A stretch of 64,000 nt of DNA from Saposhnikovia divaricata (taxonomy: Eukaryota; Streptophyta; Magnoliopsida; Apiales; Apiaceae), in the NCBI GenBank assembly GCA_036435485.1, contig CM071596.1:141311501-141375500 (forward strand), read 5' to 3'. A program made the translations under genes and the position numbers. This document shows, one piece after another, positions 22,346 to 33,900 of this stretch. Under the pieces are notes generated by a model. It did no database searches, was not told the origin of the DNA, and saw only the letters and a program-made list of their open reading frames with translations. Position 1 is the stretch's first letter. Every line of letters starts with the position of its first letter.

Positions 22346-24321
22346 TGTTAGGTCCAAAATAGTTTGTAGAAGGGGGGTTGAATACAAACTATACCATTTT
22401 ATCAAAATTATTCTTTGGGTGTATATTAATTTTTAAACAATTCGATGCGGAATAAAACGAACACCAATATTTCAAGTTGAATATAAAATTATATTAAACT
22501 TGGAGGGGTGTGTCTAAATACACGGTACAAATTACAAGGTTTGAAGACCAAACTAATTATTACAAATTCTATAGAAAATTCGACATGAACTTTTCTATAT
22601 TTGTAATAAAAAGATCAAATGCTTAAAGCTATTCGAGAGATATGTACTAGGAGTAAAACCTCGCTAGATAGTTCCAAGGTTACAAGTAAACTATTTCTAT
22701 CGGTTTAGATTTAACAATAGAGCTCAGAAATAATTTACAAGAATTTAATTGAATCACAGGAACCTCTCTTGATCTTTCTTTTCTCTTTGTCTATTTCTTG
22801 CCGAGAGCAAAGTTGTGAAGATATTCTATTATGCGTGCGAGTCTGGCCGCCTATTTTGATCTTTATACTCATATAGTCTTCTGCCTCTTTTCTGCTGGAT
22901 TTTCCTTGGTTAAGACAATCTGATTATACTTGTTAAGACAATCGTTATGACCTCTTGCACACTATTAAGACAATCTTCTTGCCTATTAAGACTGTCGTTA
23001 AGACAATCAGGATTGTCTTAATGATTCTTTTCTCCCTAAGGCCAACAGCCACACTCCAATAAGACTGTCGTTAAGACCATCAGCTTAACTCTAGTAAGAC
23101 TGTCGTTAAGACAATCTGGATTGTCTTAATAATTCAATTTTTCAGAATAAATGATCTAATCAAAATCATTTAACTTTAATTGAATTATTTTAATTTTAAT
23201 AATTATTCTCATTTAATTAATCTATTAATTAATTTAGTAAACAAATTAATTCTTGATGAATTAATTTATTAATTAAATCAACTAGTTGATTTAATTAATT
23301 AAAGGAGAATAATCATAAATCCTTTAAGTGTATTAATGTATTCTTGAACCACTAAAATTAACAAAGAAATACCACTGAATTTTCTTTTGACGCTCCATGC
23401 ATGGTCTGGTTCATGAACGAACAACTTCAACGGCTTTTCTTAATTGTTGATTCTACAATGTGGTTCCTTTTCATTTAATTAATTTCTGATTTAATTAATC
23501 TATTGATTAATTTTAAGAATAAATTAATTCTAATTGAATTAATTTATAAAATAAATTAGCCAACTAATTGAATTAATTAACGGAGAATTAATATGAAGTC
23601 CTTTGATAATTATATTAATTCTAACTTAATTAATCTTTTAATTAATTTATAGAATAAATTAATTCTAATAGAATTAATTTATCAAATAAATCAATCAAAT
23701 GATTTAATCAATTAAGAGAGAATTAATACACCTCCTTGATAGCATAACCCTTGTGGTCTTCCATGTCTTGATAAATCTAATCCTCCACAAAGATTATTCC
23801 TTAGCCAGTCTTGATAGCAAAACCATTGTGGTTAATTAAGTTTGCACTTCTGTTGCTTGCACAATGTTTTTCTCTTATACTAGTCTTGATAGCTTGACCC
23901 ACTGAAGTGAATGAAGAAACTACCACTGCATGATGTTGACACTCGATGCACGGTCTGGTTCATGAGTGACTAAACGCAATGACTGTTCTTCATATACTGA
24001 CTTTAAAGCCGTGGTTCATGTCTTCCTTTTCTTCACTCTTTATTCAAACCTTTATAACCTGTATTCTGTCAATATAGGAAACTCTTGTCACTATAAATAG
24101 AACCCACTTTCTTGATTACTGCACTGGCGCTTGATCAAATGAATGAACTTCTTCCGGTGTAGTATAATATCAAAACTATAGATTGACTTTGTCTTCTTTC
24201 TTTTGACAATTAAACATTTGAGATCCCTGTGATAATACGTATATACTATTTAATATTACATTCTTGTTTAAGTTAAGTTAAATCCTCGATGTTTACAAAT
24301 AGGGTAAACATATAACTTTCG
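22346..24321 (-). repeat. 5' LTR of the SIRE-type element
   Basis: Pairs with 3248-5212, with similar internal modules and a few percent divergence. The terminal base has mutated (CG instead of CA on the plus strand at 24320-24321), shown by the intact AATTT target duplication directly after it. The TATA-like motif seen in the left LTR is disrupted here near 22836 by an inserted GC-rich stretch. Confidence 0.85.
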
Positions 24322-24432
24322 AATTTTTTTAAAGTCCCTTTTAAAATAGCTTAATTTCAGTTTAAATTTTAAATGAAAATCGTACTTTTTATATTTTAGA
24401 AATCACGTCTTCATATTTTATAAGTAAATATG
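24322..24432. other. Short AT-rich gap between the SIRE and Tat-type elements
   Basis: Begins with the SIRE target duplication AATTT and ends AATATG, directly before the Tat-type LTR. No feature seen. Confidence 0.5.
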
Positions 24433-25202
24433 TGTTATGCAAAAAATTCACACAACACCCCGAGAAAGCTTCGCTGGAATAACAGAAATTATCCTTGGTT
24501 TTAGGATAATTAAATAAACCGAACAGCTGTAACAAAATAGGACAGCTGAACCAATAATGGTGTTTAGTGTTTAATGGGCTGGATTAGCAAGGTCACTGGA
24601 CAACAATGGCAAAGAACTCCGGCCAAATATGCCCAGAATGTGATTACCTAGGGTACACGTGCCTTGTGTATCGAAAAAGTAAAAAAATTGAACCCCTTGC
24701 TAATTTCCTACATATCCTATTTATAGGAATCAAGCCCTAATGTAGTTCTTTTAGGTTAGGAATCCTTTCCTTGTTGACTAAGCCACGAAATCATAGAGTT
24801 TTAATCAGAAATTTCAATTATCTTCAATTCAGCTAGCCACTTAGTAGAGTTCTATTTGAAGTAGGACTCCTAAATCCTACTCATATGATAACTCCATGTA
24901 TTTATAGACATATCTCACAAATATTCCATATTTATCATGTTAAAAACGTGTCCCTCGTTAAAATAGACTATTAAAATGACTCAATTCGTATTTCCTACAA
25001 ATTAGGAGTCAATCCTTATCCGTTCGGCCAGCAGAGGTGGAGCCTGTAAGCACACCTGCACCTACACAGCTTCCCCCTAATGCGAACCTCCACCTCCAGA
25101 GCTACCCTCAAAATGTACACCACCCCAGCTTCCTTTAAACCAATACCTGCCTTCCAAATAACCTGACAATCCTCAATACCTATGGGCCTAAAATGAAGCC
25201 CA
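24433..25202 (-). repeat. Left Tat-family LTR (3' LTR or a separate solo LTR)
   Basis: In element orientation it starts TGGGCTTCATTTTAGG and ends TTTTTTGCATAACA, 770 bp. It is flanked immediately by TATG on both sides (24429-24432 and 25203-25206), which would be a target duplication if it is a solo LTR. The inner side lacks a polypurine tract. It contains CCTATAAATAGG-type sequence near 24713-24725. The minus-strand open frame at 25016-25225 is LTR sequence, not a gene. Confidence 0.8.
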
Positions 25203-25720
25203 TATGGCGAAAGTAGTGAATCCAAGTAGTGGACAAAGTAGCGAAAAGCTAACCACTATGGGTTGAAAGTAACGAAATTTAATTTTTTGTTCCTAGTTTT
25301 AATATTTGTTTTAATTCGTAATTTTACCCCTTTAAAACTCAATTTTATTGTGGGCCATTTAATTCCAAATCCTCGTTTTAACATAATTTTAATTTTGTAG
25401 TTAAATTTTATTTTCGTTTTTAATTTTCAAAAATAAAAAATTACAAAAACAGTAGTTAATTAATTTCAGCAAATTGTTTCTCTGTTTTTTTTATTCGAAG
25501 TAGAGTGTTTTAATTTCGAAACAAATCCAGTAGTTTCAATCCCAGATTTTCCCTTTCTTTTCATTCTGCAAACACAAGACCCATTTCGTTTTTTTTTTGT
25601 TTCCTTATTTTCTCTTTTTTTTTGTGTTTTGTTTTCATTGTTTTCCTTCTTCATTGTTGTCTTCTCAAAAACTCTCACCTGTATCTTCTTCTTCTCCTTA
25701 AAATCTCCTCTCCTTCCCTT

Positions 25721-25770
<50 letters not shown>

Positions 25771-26031
25771 TCTTCTGAGTTACTGAGTCATGACTGCGTG
25801 GTTGCTGTGTTCTGTTGTTAATTTCTTAACTGTGTAGCTCGAACGTTTTGAGACAATTACAGACTATACTTTTTCTGATGCTAATTACAAGATTAGACGC
25901 TAAATAGAATATTAACAACTTATCCGAATTTCGCTGAGTTAATTTCTGTGTTGGTTTGTGTCGAATCTGAGTTGTAGAATTACTGAGTTTTGTAATTAAC
26001 TTTAGTTTTCTAAATTCTTGTATTGGATTTT
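25203..26031. repeat. Non-coding region with C10 and (TC)n tract
   Basis: AT-rich start, then a strongly pyrimidine-rich plus strand from 25500, peaking in C10 (25721-25730) and about 18 TC units (25731-25766). A long pyrimidine block followed by mixed sequence resembles a plant 5' UTR or promoter on the plus strand. The minus-strand open frame at 25466-25678 is its Lys/Glu-rich shadow. Confidence 0.5.
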
Positions 26032-26539
26032 AATGGCTAGTTCAATTTTCGAATACTCCATGCCCAATTTTTGTAAATAAAACCGATTTTAATTCAAAGA
26101 AAAAAAATTGTTTTAGAATAAAATATAATTTTAATTCACATTTAGAATTTTTAGAATAATTCACTTTTATTAATTAGTTTAAAATAGATTTCTTTTTAAT
26201 TTAGGAATTAATTAATATAAAATTCAAAATCCTCCAAAATCAATTTGTTCTAATTCGATTAAATTAAAAATTAAGGATTGCAAAAATGTTAGTCTCTACG
26301 GAACGAATCATTAAATTTTACAACGAAACGAATTGTGCGCTTGCGATTCGAATGCTTATATTTCTAGCACAACACTGCCACAACCAAGGTGGGTGCCGTT
26401 GAACCCGCTGTTAAAGACAATGAGGTGGAGATTCCTTTGGTAGAGGTAGCTGATGCTCAGACAGATGCCTCCAACCAGGCTGCTCCCACTCCTCCTGCTC
26501 CAACAACTCAGGTATCCCCTGACACTCCTACTCCTTAAT
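26032..26539 (+). pseudogene. Possible remnant of an extra antisense reading frame of the Tat element
   Basis: An ATG at 26032 opens MASSIFEYSMPNF and stops at once. At 26371-26539 a second in-frame stretch reads TTKVGAVEPAVKDNEVEIPL, then a Pro/Ala/Thr-rich tail, and ends in TAA. The tail has codon use like a real coding end and lies antisense to pol, between integrase and the left LTR. Several Tat lineages are known to carry an additional antisense frame there, so I infer a remnant with its middle lost. It could equally be a captured host exon. No domain is recognised. Confidence 0.3.
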
Positions 26540-27967
26540 CCTCCTATTATTGAAGAACTGTTCTACCCCTGCGTGGGTTTAAACTTTTTGAATCATTTTG
26601 AATGGCTTTGGTAGCCATTAACTTTGAATTTTATGAGGCCGTGGGCTCCTCGTATTGCCTCACAAGATGTAATCCATAACTTGGGTTTCTTTTGAATTAT
26701 GCATCTTTGATTTCCATATATTCTCGTATTGTTCTGAATTTGCCATGTTGAGTACATATATGCTAGTAACAAAGCACATAATTAAACCCAGATGTGAATT
26801 GTTCACTCGTAGCTGGATTAATTAGATCAGCTTCATAAAAATGTCTAGCTCGTCATGAATTCTATATCTTAACACTCCCTGTTAAGTGAATATTGTCCAT
26901 TTGTGATTAAAGGAAACAATCCGAGTGCATCGAGTTGTTTAAAACTACATGAGATAATTCCCGTTTTCGAAACCAAAAACATCTTTCCAACACGTATATC
27001 ATGAAGCTTCCCTTAACATGATTTAATACGTTTGGTGGTCATAATAATTCAATACTCAACCAATCCTTTTCCCATGTAGAAGATATCCCATCTAATGCAT
27101 CATAAGATCCTTACGAATGAATATCCTTAAATAATTATACACATTGATGTGTAAAATTCCAAATTAAGGTAGAGCTTCCCATTTGCTCGCACCTAGTCTT
27201 TCTACGTAAAGAATCACCATATGGCCAATGCCTTGGTTCCCATATGACTTTACCTTATTTTATAAAAAGAATCCATAAAACCTTTTTCCAGAAATATGAA
27301 TGCAATGTGCCTCATACATGAGCTTCGCCTTTTCAACCAGCTGAAGCTCATTATGAATTTTTTATAAATTACTCCATTTCATGTAGCCTGCATTCCAGCT
27401 CCTACATTATATATCCTTATCTATTGGCTCTTCATGCGCCCAGATTCCCTGGGATCCACATTATCCTAATGCCATAATTCCAAAATAGCTTCCATATTGG
27501 AAGAACCTTATAAGTGGGTCAATTTTGAGAACCTCTTTCCATGGAGTCCCCCACATGCCATAATCCATTCCAAAATCAATTTCCTTAACAAATTTTATAT
27601 TCCCTAAAATCATCCAAATAACTAAGGGAAGGTGGCATAACCTACTACCACCTAGTTCTTGAACATACTAACAGTTGTGATGAAGAACTAAAAAACCACA
27701 TATTTATGCATGCCATTCCATATTTGTACCATGAAGCGCAAAAAAAAACAAAGCATAATATAAGAACAGAACATGCTATATATAAAAGAAAGCAACAACT
27801 TTATTGGCCTCGTAGAATCAAAATTTCATGATATTTCCTATCGGTGAGGTGTACATACACTACCCCCCGAGCATAGCAAGACAAAATCAAATCATCTATG
27901 TGTCCTAAAGATGGCAGCTATAAATAATAAGCTACCTTTATTAATCCTATACCTGAAAGAGGTCTAC
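26540..27967. other. Region between the antisense remnant and integrase, no coding seen
   Basis: About 1.4 kb without a supported frame. From about 27000 it contains degenerate short repeats around ccttat and cat(t/a)ccat. Probably the 3' untranslated part of the Tat-type element. Confidence 0.4.
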
Positions 27968-29419
27968 TTAAGCGTTACCTGTAAAACGCACCTGCTGGTA
28001 ATATTTCCTCAAATGTTCGGCATTCCATGCCCTAGGGATCAGCTTCCCATCCAAATTTGTCAAATGCTAAGTACCTTCCCAAAGAACCGTCTTTATAAGA
28101 TATGGTCCTTCCCAATTAGCTCAGAACACACCATGACCAGGTACCATCATGTTGGGTAGCACCCTCCTCAAGACCAAATCACCCACCTTCAGAGGTCGGG
28201 CTAGAACCTTCTTATCAAAATACTTCCGAGTTCGTTGCTGATATGCAGCCAGTTTCAACTGTGAATTCATGCGTACCTCTTCAACAAGGTCCAGGTACAA
28301 GCGATGATTCACCTCATTATCTTCAGGGTTATAATTTTCCCTCCTAAATGAGCCAGCTCCTATCTCAACGGGCACCATTGCCTCACACCCATATGCAAAA
28401 GTGAACTGAGATTCACATGTTGTAGTTCTTGGAGTGGTATTATAGGACCACAACACCATTGGAAGCTCCTCCGGCCAGCTTCCCTTTCGCTCCTCCAGTT
28501 TGGCCTTCAGAGTATGTTTTATTATCTTGTTCACAGCCTCTGTTTGACCATTAGTTTGAGGATGACAAACAGCAGAAAACCCCTTTTGAATTCCAGGATC
28601 CTCACACAAACCTCGCATCTCCTTGCTGTCAAACTGCTTCCCATTGTCTGAGATGAGCTTATAAGGTACTCCATACATACAAAATATAGTTCGAAACACA
28701 AATTCCTTCAACTTTGCAGCAGTTATTGTGGCCAAATGTTCTTCCTCAGCCCACTTTGTAAAGTAATCCACTACAACAACCGCATATTTTACTCCTCCTT
28801 TGCCTTTGGGAAGCTCCCCAATTAAATCTATTCCCCAAACCGCGAAAGGCCAAGGACTAGTGAGAGGTTTAAGAGGTACGGCTGGGTTGACACCCAACTT
28901 CGCGAACCTCTGACAGCGATCACATGCTCGAGTGTACCTGTGAGCATCTCCTTGCAAAGTTGGCCAATAATACCCTTGACGAAGTATTTTGTGTGCCAAA
29001 GAGGTTCCTCCAGAGTGGTTACCACAAATCCCTTCATGCACCTCCCGCATGATATACTCGCACTCATCTCCGAAAATACATCTCAGCAAAGGCTTATTAA
29101 AACCCCTCCTATTCAAGATTCCTTCATAAATTACATACCTTGCCGCCTTGTATTTCAACTTCCGAGCTTCATCCTTATCTGAAGGCAAAACTCCTTTAGT
29201 GATATACTCCACAATTGGAGTCACCCAGTGATCTTTCACCGTAGCTTCCACATTTAACGCTTCAACTTTTGAAATACTTGGTTGAAGCTGAACCTCTAGG
29301 GGAATGACTCCCAGCAAAGTAGCTTCCCTTTGAGAGCCTAGCTTAGTCAATGCATCTGCATCAGCATTCTCTGACCTAGGAATCTGTTCCAAATTTACCT
29401 CCTTAAACCTCCTTATCAA
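27968..29419 (-). pseudogene. RNase H end and integrase of the Tat-type element
   Basis: A 432-codon open frame (28121-29419) starts in RNase H (IPRSENADADALTKL, last catalytic Asp). It continues into integrase: zinc-binding HEGICGNHSGGTSLAHK with CDRCQRF, then core WGIDLIGELPKGKGG, LISDNGKQF and GQTEAVNKIIKHTLK (the DDE residues), then the C-terminal LVLRR. At 28121 the frame shifts. The real C-terminus continues at 27968-28110 (NWEGPYLIKTVLWEGT, one TAG, LIPRAWNAEHLRKYYQQV), ending at a TAA. Integrase would insert the DNA copy. The catalytic core looks intact; the C-terminus is broken. Confidence 0.88.
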
Positions 29420-29884
29420 TTCCTATGCATACCTTATGTATAAATCAGTGCGAGGGCCTCGAGCCTGAAACCCTCCTTTAACATGCCAAACCACCAACAT
29501 TGAATCACTGAAGACTGTCAAATTTTCCACCTTCATTTCCAAAGCCAACTTCAAGCCGGCAACTAGTGCCTCATACTCAGCATCATTATTAGTTGCATAA
29601 AATGAAAAATGAATAGCATTCTGCAACTTATGTCTTTCAGGGCTTACTAAAACTATGCCGACACCTGCTCTATTAGAGTTAGCTGCCCCATCCACATACA
29701 AAGTCCACCATGGAGCACAATTTTCCACAGGCACCTCTGCCACAGGTAGCTGACCAATAGGTACGCATTCATCTCCACTTACCTCAAATGATGGAGGAAA
29801 TTCCAAAAGAAAATCAGCCAATGCCTGCCCTTTTATTGCGGACCTCGGCTTATATTCAACATCAAACTGTCCTAACTCAATGGC
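29420..29884 (-). pseudogene. RNase H of the Tat-type element
   Basis: The frame reads ADFLLEFPPSFEV, then the RNase H core: WWTLYVDGAANSNRAGVGIV (Asp), NNDAEYEALVAGLKLAL (Glu), VFSDSMLVV (Asp). It is bounded by two stops: TGA near 29883-29885, where Trp is usual (RLMK*AIEL), and TAG at 29420-29422, where Gln is usual. It joins the preceding RT fragment and the following integrase fragment with no missing sequence. Confidence 0.85.
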
Positions 29885-30974
29885 TCACTTCATTAACCTT
29901 CCAGAAGCTTCAGGTTTATGCAGCACCTGCCTTAGCGGGAAAGAAGTGCGTACCTCGATCTTGTGAGACTGAAAGTAAGGCCGAAGCTTCCTTGAAGCAA
30001 GAATTAATGCATAGGCTAACTTCTCCATGTTAGAGTACCGAGTTTCTGCATCCAGCAACCTCTTGCTTACATAACACACCGGAAATTTCACCTTCTCCTC
30101 CTCCCGAACCAACACCGCACTAATGGAATACTCAGAAACTGCTAGGTAGAGTATCAGAGCCTCACCATCGAACGGTTTAGAAAGGAGCGGGGAACTACCC
30201 AACTGTTCCTTTAGCTTCTCAAAAGCAGCTTTGCATTCAGCCATCCACTCAAAGTTCTTTCCTTTCTTAATTACCGAAAAGAATTCCTTACACCTGTCTG
30301 AAGATTTTGAGATGAACCTGTTCAGAGCTGCAAATCTTCCTGTTAATGACTGAACCTCCTTAACGCTCCTGGGTGACTTCATTTCTAACAAAGCTTTAAT
30401 CTTTGCAGGGTTAGCTTCAATACCCCGATGATTAACCATGAACCCGAGAAACTTACCAGATTCTACCCCAAACACACATTTCTGAGGGTTGAGCTTCATC
30501 CTATATTTCCTCAAGATGTCAAACATTTCTGCCAAGTGCGAAACATGATCAGCTGCCTTTTTTGACTTTACCAACATATCGTCAACATATACTTCCATTG
30601 TTTTCCCAATTTGCTCCTTGAACATCATGTTTACCAGACGCTGATACGTAGCTCCCGCATTGATTAACCAAAAGGCATCCCAATGTAGCAATACAACCCC
30701 TATCTGTTATAAAGGAGGTGTGTACTTGGTCCGGGCCATACATAGGAATCTGATTATATCCTGAATATGCATCCATAAAGCTCAGTAGAGCATGCCCAGC
30801 AGTTGCATCCACCAGCTGGTCAATACGAGGAAGCTGGAAGCTATCCTTTAGGCACGCCTTATTCAAGTCTGTAAAATCCACACAAGTACGCCATTTTCCA
30901 TTGGGCTTTTTAACCAGCACCAGATTTGCCAACCACACGGGGTAAAAAGACTCCCTTACCAGACCAGCTACCAC
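29885..30974 (-). pseudogene. Reverse transcriptase of the Tat-type element, C-terminal part
   Basis: Two overlapping frames. The upstream one (30582-30974) reads VAGLVRESFYPVWLANLVLV, KPNGKWRTCVDFTDLNKAC and FMDAYSGYNQIPM to TSFITDRG. The downstream one (29885-30691) resumes at INAGATYQRLVNMMF with the catalytic VYVDDMLVK, then the thumb and RT-RNase H tether (FLGFMVNHRGIEANPAKIKA). A small deletion near 30690 causes the shift and alters the usual MPFGL motif. The fragment ends upstream exactly at the insertion at 30975. Confidence 0.88.
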
Positions 30975-33900
30975 TGTAAGAACCCCAGATTTTGGATATA
31001 ATTAAAACTTTTTATTATGTACTGAGGTAATGGTGAATAGTGATTATGACTACGATGTAACGATTGAGATAATGAATGAAAGGAATAGATTTGGATTCAA
31101 ATGTTTATATGCCATGAAGAATACTATTGGTTGACACTTTAGATAAGAATTATCTATCTCCTAGGGAATTGAGATTTGATAATTCTAAAGGAGAAGATTA
31201 TTCTCATGTCATCCGGATCGATAACGATTAGTCCACTGGTTCCGTGAAAGGGTTAAGGAACGCTCGAGAAAGAACAAGGACATTGTCACAAATATAGGGA
31301 ATAAAGGAAGAATAAATAATGAATAGTGTTTTTGGTGGAAGTAAGAATATTATGAGACGATACTATATAGAAGTATTTGGAACGGATTTCCGAGTTCGTA
31401 TTAGTGATCCAGGGGGAAAATAAGTGTATGTAAAAGCTATCGGATTCTGAAAAACCGCACTTTTATTTTCTCCGAGAGTTCCCTGGACACTGATAGACTT
31501 AAGGATTGAACGAAGGGATTTAAGGAATTTAAATTCGAAAGTTAATAAGAAAGATGGAGAATGATAGTATAAATATTGAAACGGTTCCCGGTAAAACCCT
31601 AATTGGAAATCTTCGAGATATCCTCCGAACGATCAATGAAATTGAGGAATAACCAGACAAAAGATCAAGTAGAAAGCAAGATGCAAGCATATGCAAGTGG
31701 ATGGGATAAAGTAACCAAGTAGTTACCAAAGGAACTAGAACAATTAGAAACTAAACCAAGTACTTAGTTCAAAACCATAAGAATTCAACACATGTCCCTT
31801 GCAAATGCATCATCCATGACACAAGCACTTTAATAAAGTGGCTTTATGCAAGATATTTCCTAAACACAGCAATAATACACTTTAGAGTGGATGAGAGCAA
31901 AAGAGAAGCTAGCAAAACAAAAAGCAAACCAAGAACAACCAATCTCTCCAAAACTGCCCACCATGAACCAAGCTCAAAGAAAAATTCATATCTCCCAATC
32001 TAGAGCTTCTAAAATCACCAAATTTTAACCATAGCTTCTCCACTCCAAATTTCATAGCAATCCAAGTAGTATAGCCTAGTCAAATTACCTCCCCAAGTTG
32101 AAGAAGCACACTGTCCTGATGCTTGACAGTTTCTGGACTGATTTTCAAACGGCCATATCTCCTTCGTTTCTCAATGAAATTTGGTGTTCTTTAGCTTGTT
32201 GGAAATCTGGTTAGATTCTCTACAACTCTTATTTAGGAGTCTCGTCCAAGAAAGCAAGGTAAGGGCCTCGTTTTTGCAGATCTTTGAACTGATGTATAGT
32301 AATTTTTAAGAACTAACTTTAGTTTTATTGTTTCTTTGGATGATCCAAGCTTGTTTAAGGTGTTCTAATGGCTATACAAGGTTTTATAAGGCTAGTACAT
32401 ACTCTAAGGAAGGTATATCTCACCTAAACCCTAGATCTTACTTTGAGTTTTATGAAGTTTTGATGAGATCTTAAGTGGGTTGCAAGATAAGTTCTGGATT
32501 GTTATGTTATTAGTTGTTTAGGACTTGATTTGGTATGTTTATGTTGTGTGGTGGTCATGAGACCTTACCACTGGCCTTAGAGCCTCTTGACAGTAGTAAA
32601 TGATGTTGTTAAGCCATGAGTTGCTTTGATGATGTGCTTGAGGCATGTACGAATTTGGATCGTTCGAGTTATAGCCGTCGTAATGCCGAATTTTTGTTAA
32701 CACTTAGAAACCGAGCATGACAGTAAATCTAATTTCCTGACCTTGGCAATATTATGACATGTCTCTGTAGATCTCGAGCCATAGATCGTTTTGGCGCGAG
32801 AATCGAAACATTCCGACTTACAATTTAGGAGTTATGGTCAAATTACTAAAATTGGTTCGAAACCGTAAGTAAAAGTTCGTAACTTCAATTGAACCCTCGT
32901 AAAGCATGTTACTCAGTGGCAAATCTTGGTAAATAAATACTAGAGGTCATAAGGAAGGTATAAAAGAAAATCACATGTCAAACGGATCGTTTTCCGATTT
33001 TATAAAAATGTTCGAATCAAAGTTAAACGCGAACGAACCCCTTAAAAGTATAACTTTGGTTATAACTTAGAAAACGAACGATAAAACTCGAGGTATAATC
33101 TCGGTTCGTAATCGATCGACTTTAGAACTTATACGACTTAAGTATATACCAAATGTGGGTATGATGACATGTCTTAATAACGAACAAATGTCGGATCGAA
33201 TCGGTGATAAAAAGAGTACACTAAAAGGTGTATAACGAGATAATTCGAAAACGTGTTTCGACTTAAGTGAAGTTTATACTTAGACTTTTAAGAGGTGTTA
33301 AGTGGTTAATCTCGAATGTTCTGATTGTTTATAGATCATCGAGCAGACCCAGGACACGTTATCTCTACCCACACCCGATTACCAGGCAAGTGTTCAAAAC
33401 TTTGAACATGTTGTTGTGATAATATATATATGTGATTGCCGTTTTACATATGCCATATCATGCATGCCTATTGTCAAATTATATTATGATACCTGTTCCC
33501 TGAATTGATATTGGCTTATAGACTAGATACGAATTATCAGTTATAAGCCGGATTGTTTCGGTAAGACCCTTAGCGAAGGGCATACGATATTCATTCTTAA
33601 ATATAGACCGGGAGTCGGTATTTTGAGGTATAGATAGTCGGGGAAATCCGGAGGGATTCCAACGGTAGATTATTATATATCTTGAGGAATGTTATTATTA
33701 AACATTATTTATATTTCCATAAAGTATCAATTACTTGGAAATCTTTCGAAGAAGGTTATTTGAGTATTATCTCAGTCGAGAAATATTAGGTGAATATTAT
33801 TTTTGAATATTCACTTAGAGTTTAATTATTTAATGGATAATTACTTTGATATTCATTGGAATTTTATTTATTAAATGAATATTACTTTCGAATATTCATT

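Larger units (their letters stand above)
3248..24321 (-). mobile_element. SIRE-type Ty1/copia retrotransposon, decayed, host of a nested element
   Basis: The element is framed by two LTRs of about 2 kb (3248-5212 and 22346-24321) and by matching AATTT target duplications at 3243-3247 and 24322-24326. Orientation is minus: the PBS abuts the right LTR (22332-22343) and the polypurine tract abuts the left LTR (5213-5224). Decayed gag and pol with SIRE-like motifs lie at about 18660-21417. After removing the nested Angela-like element, the internal region is about 8.6 kb, a normal size for SIRE elements. The LTRs differ by a few percent by eye, and no long reading frame survives, so this is an old insertion. 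Confidence 0.85.

Noticed and set aside
25016..25225. Short minus-strand frame also present at 39439-39744
   Set aside because: Lies within the Tat-family LTR in both places; it is duplicated LTR sequence.
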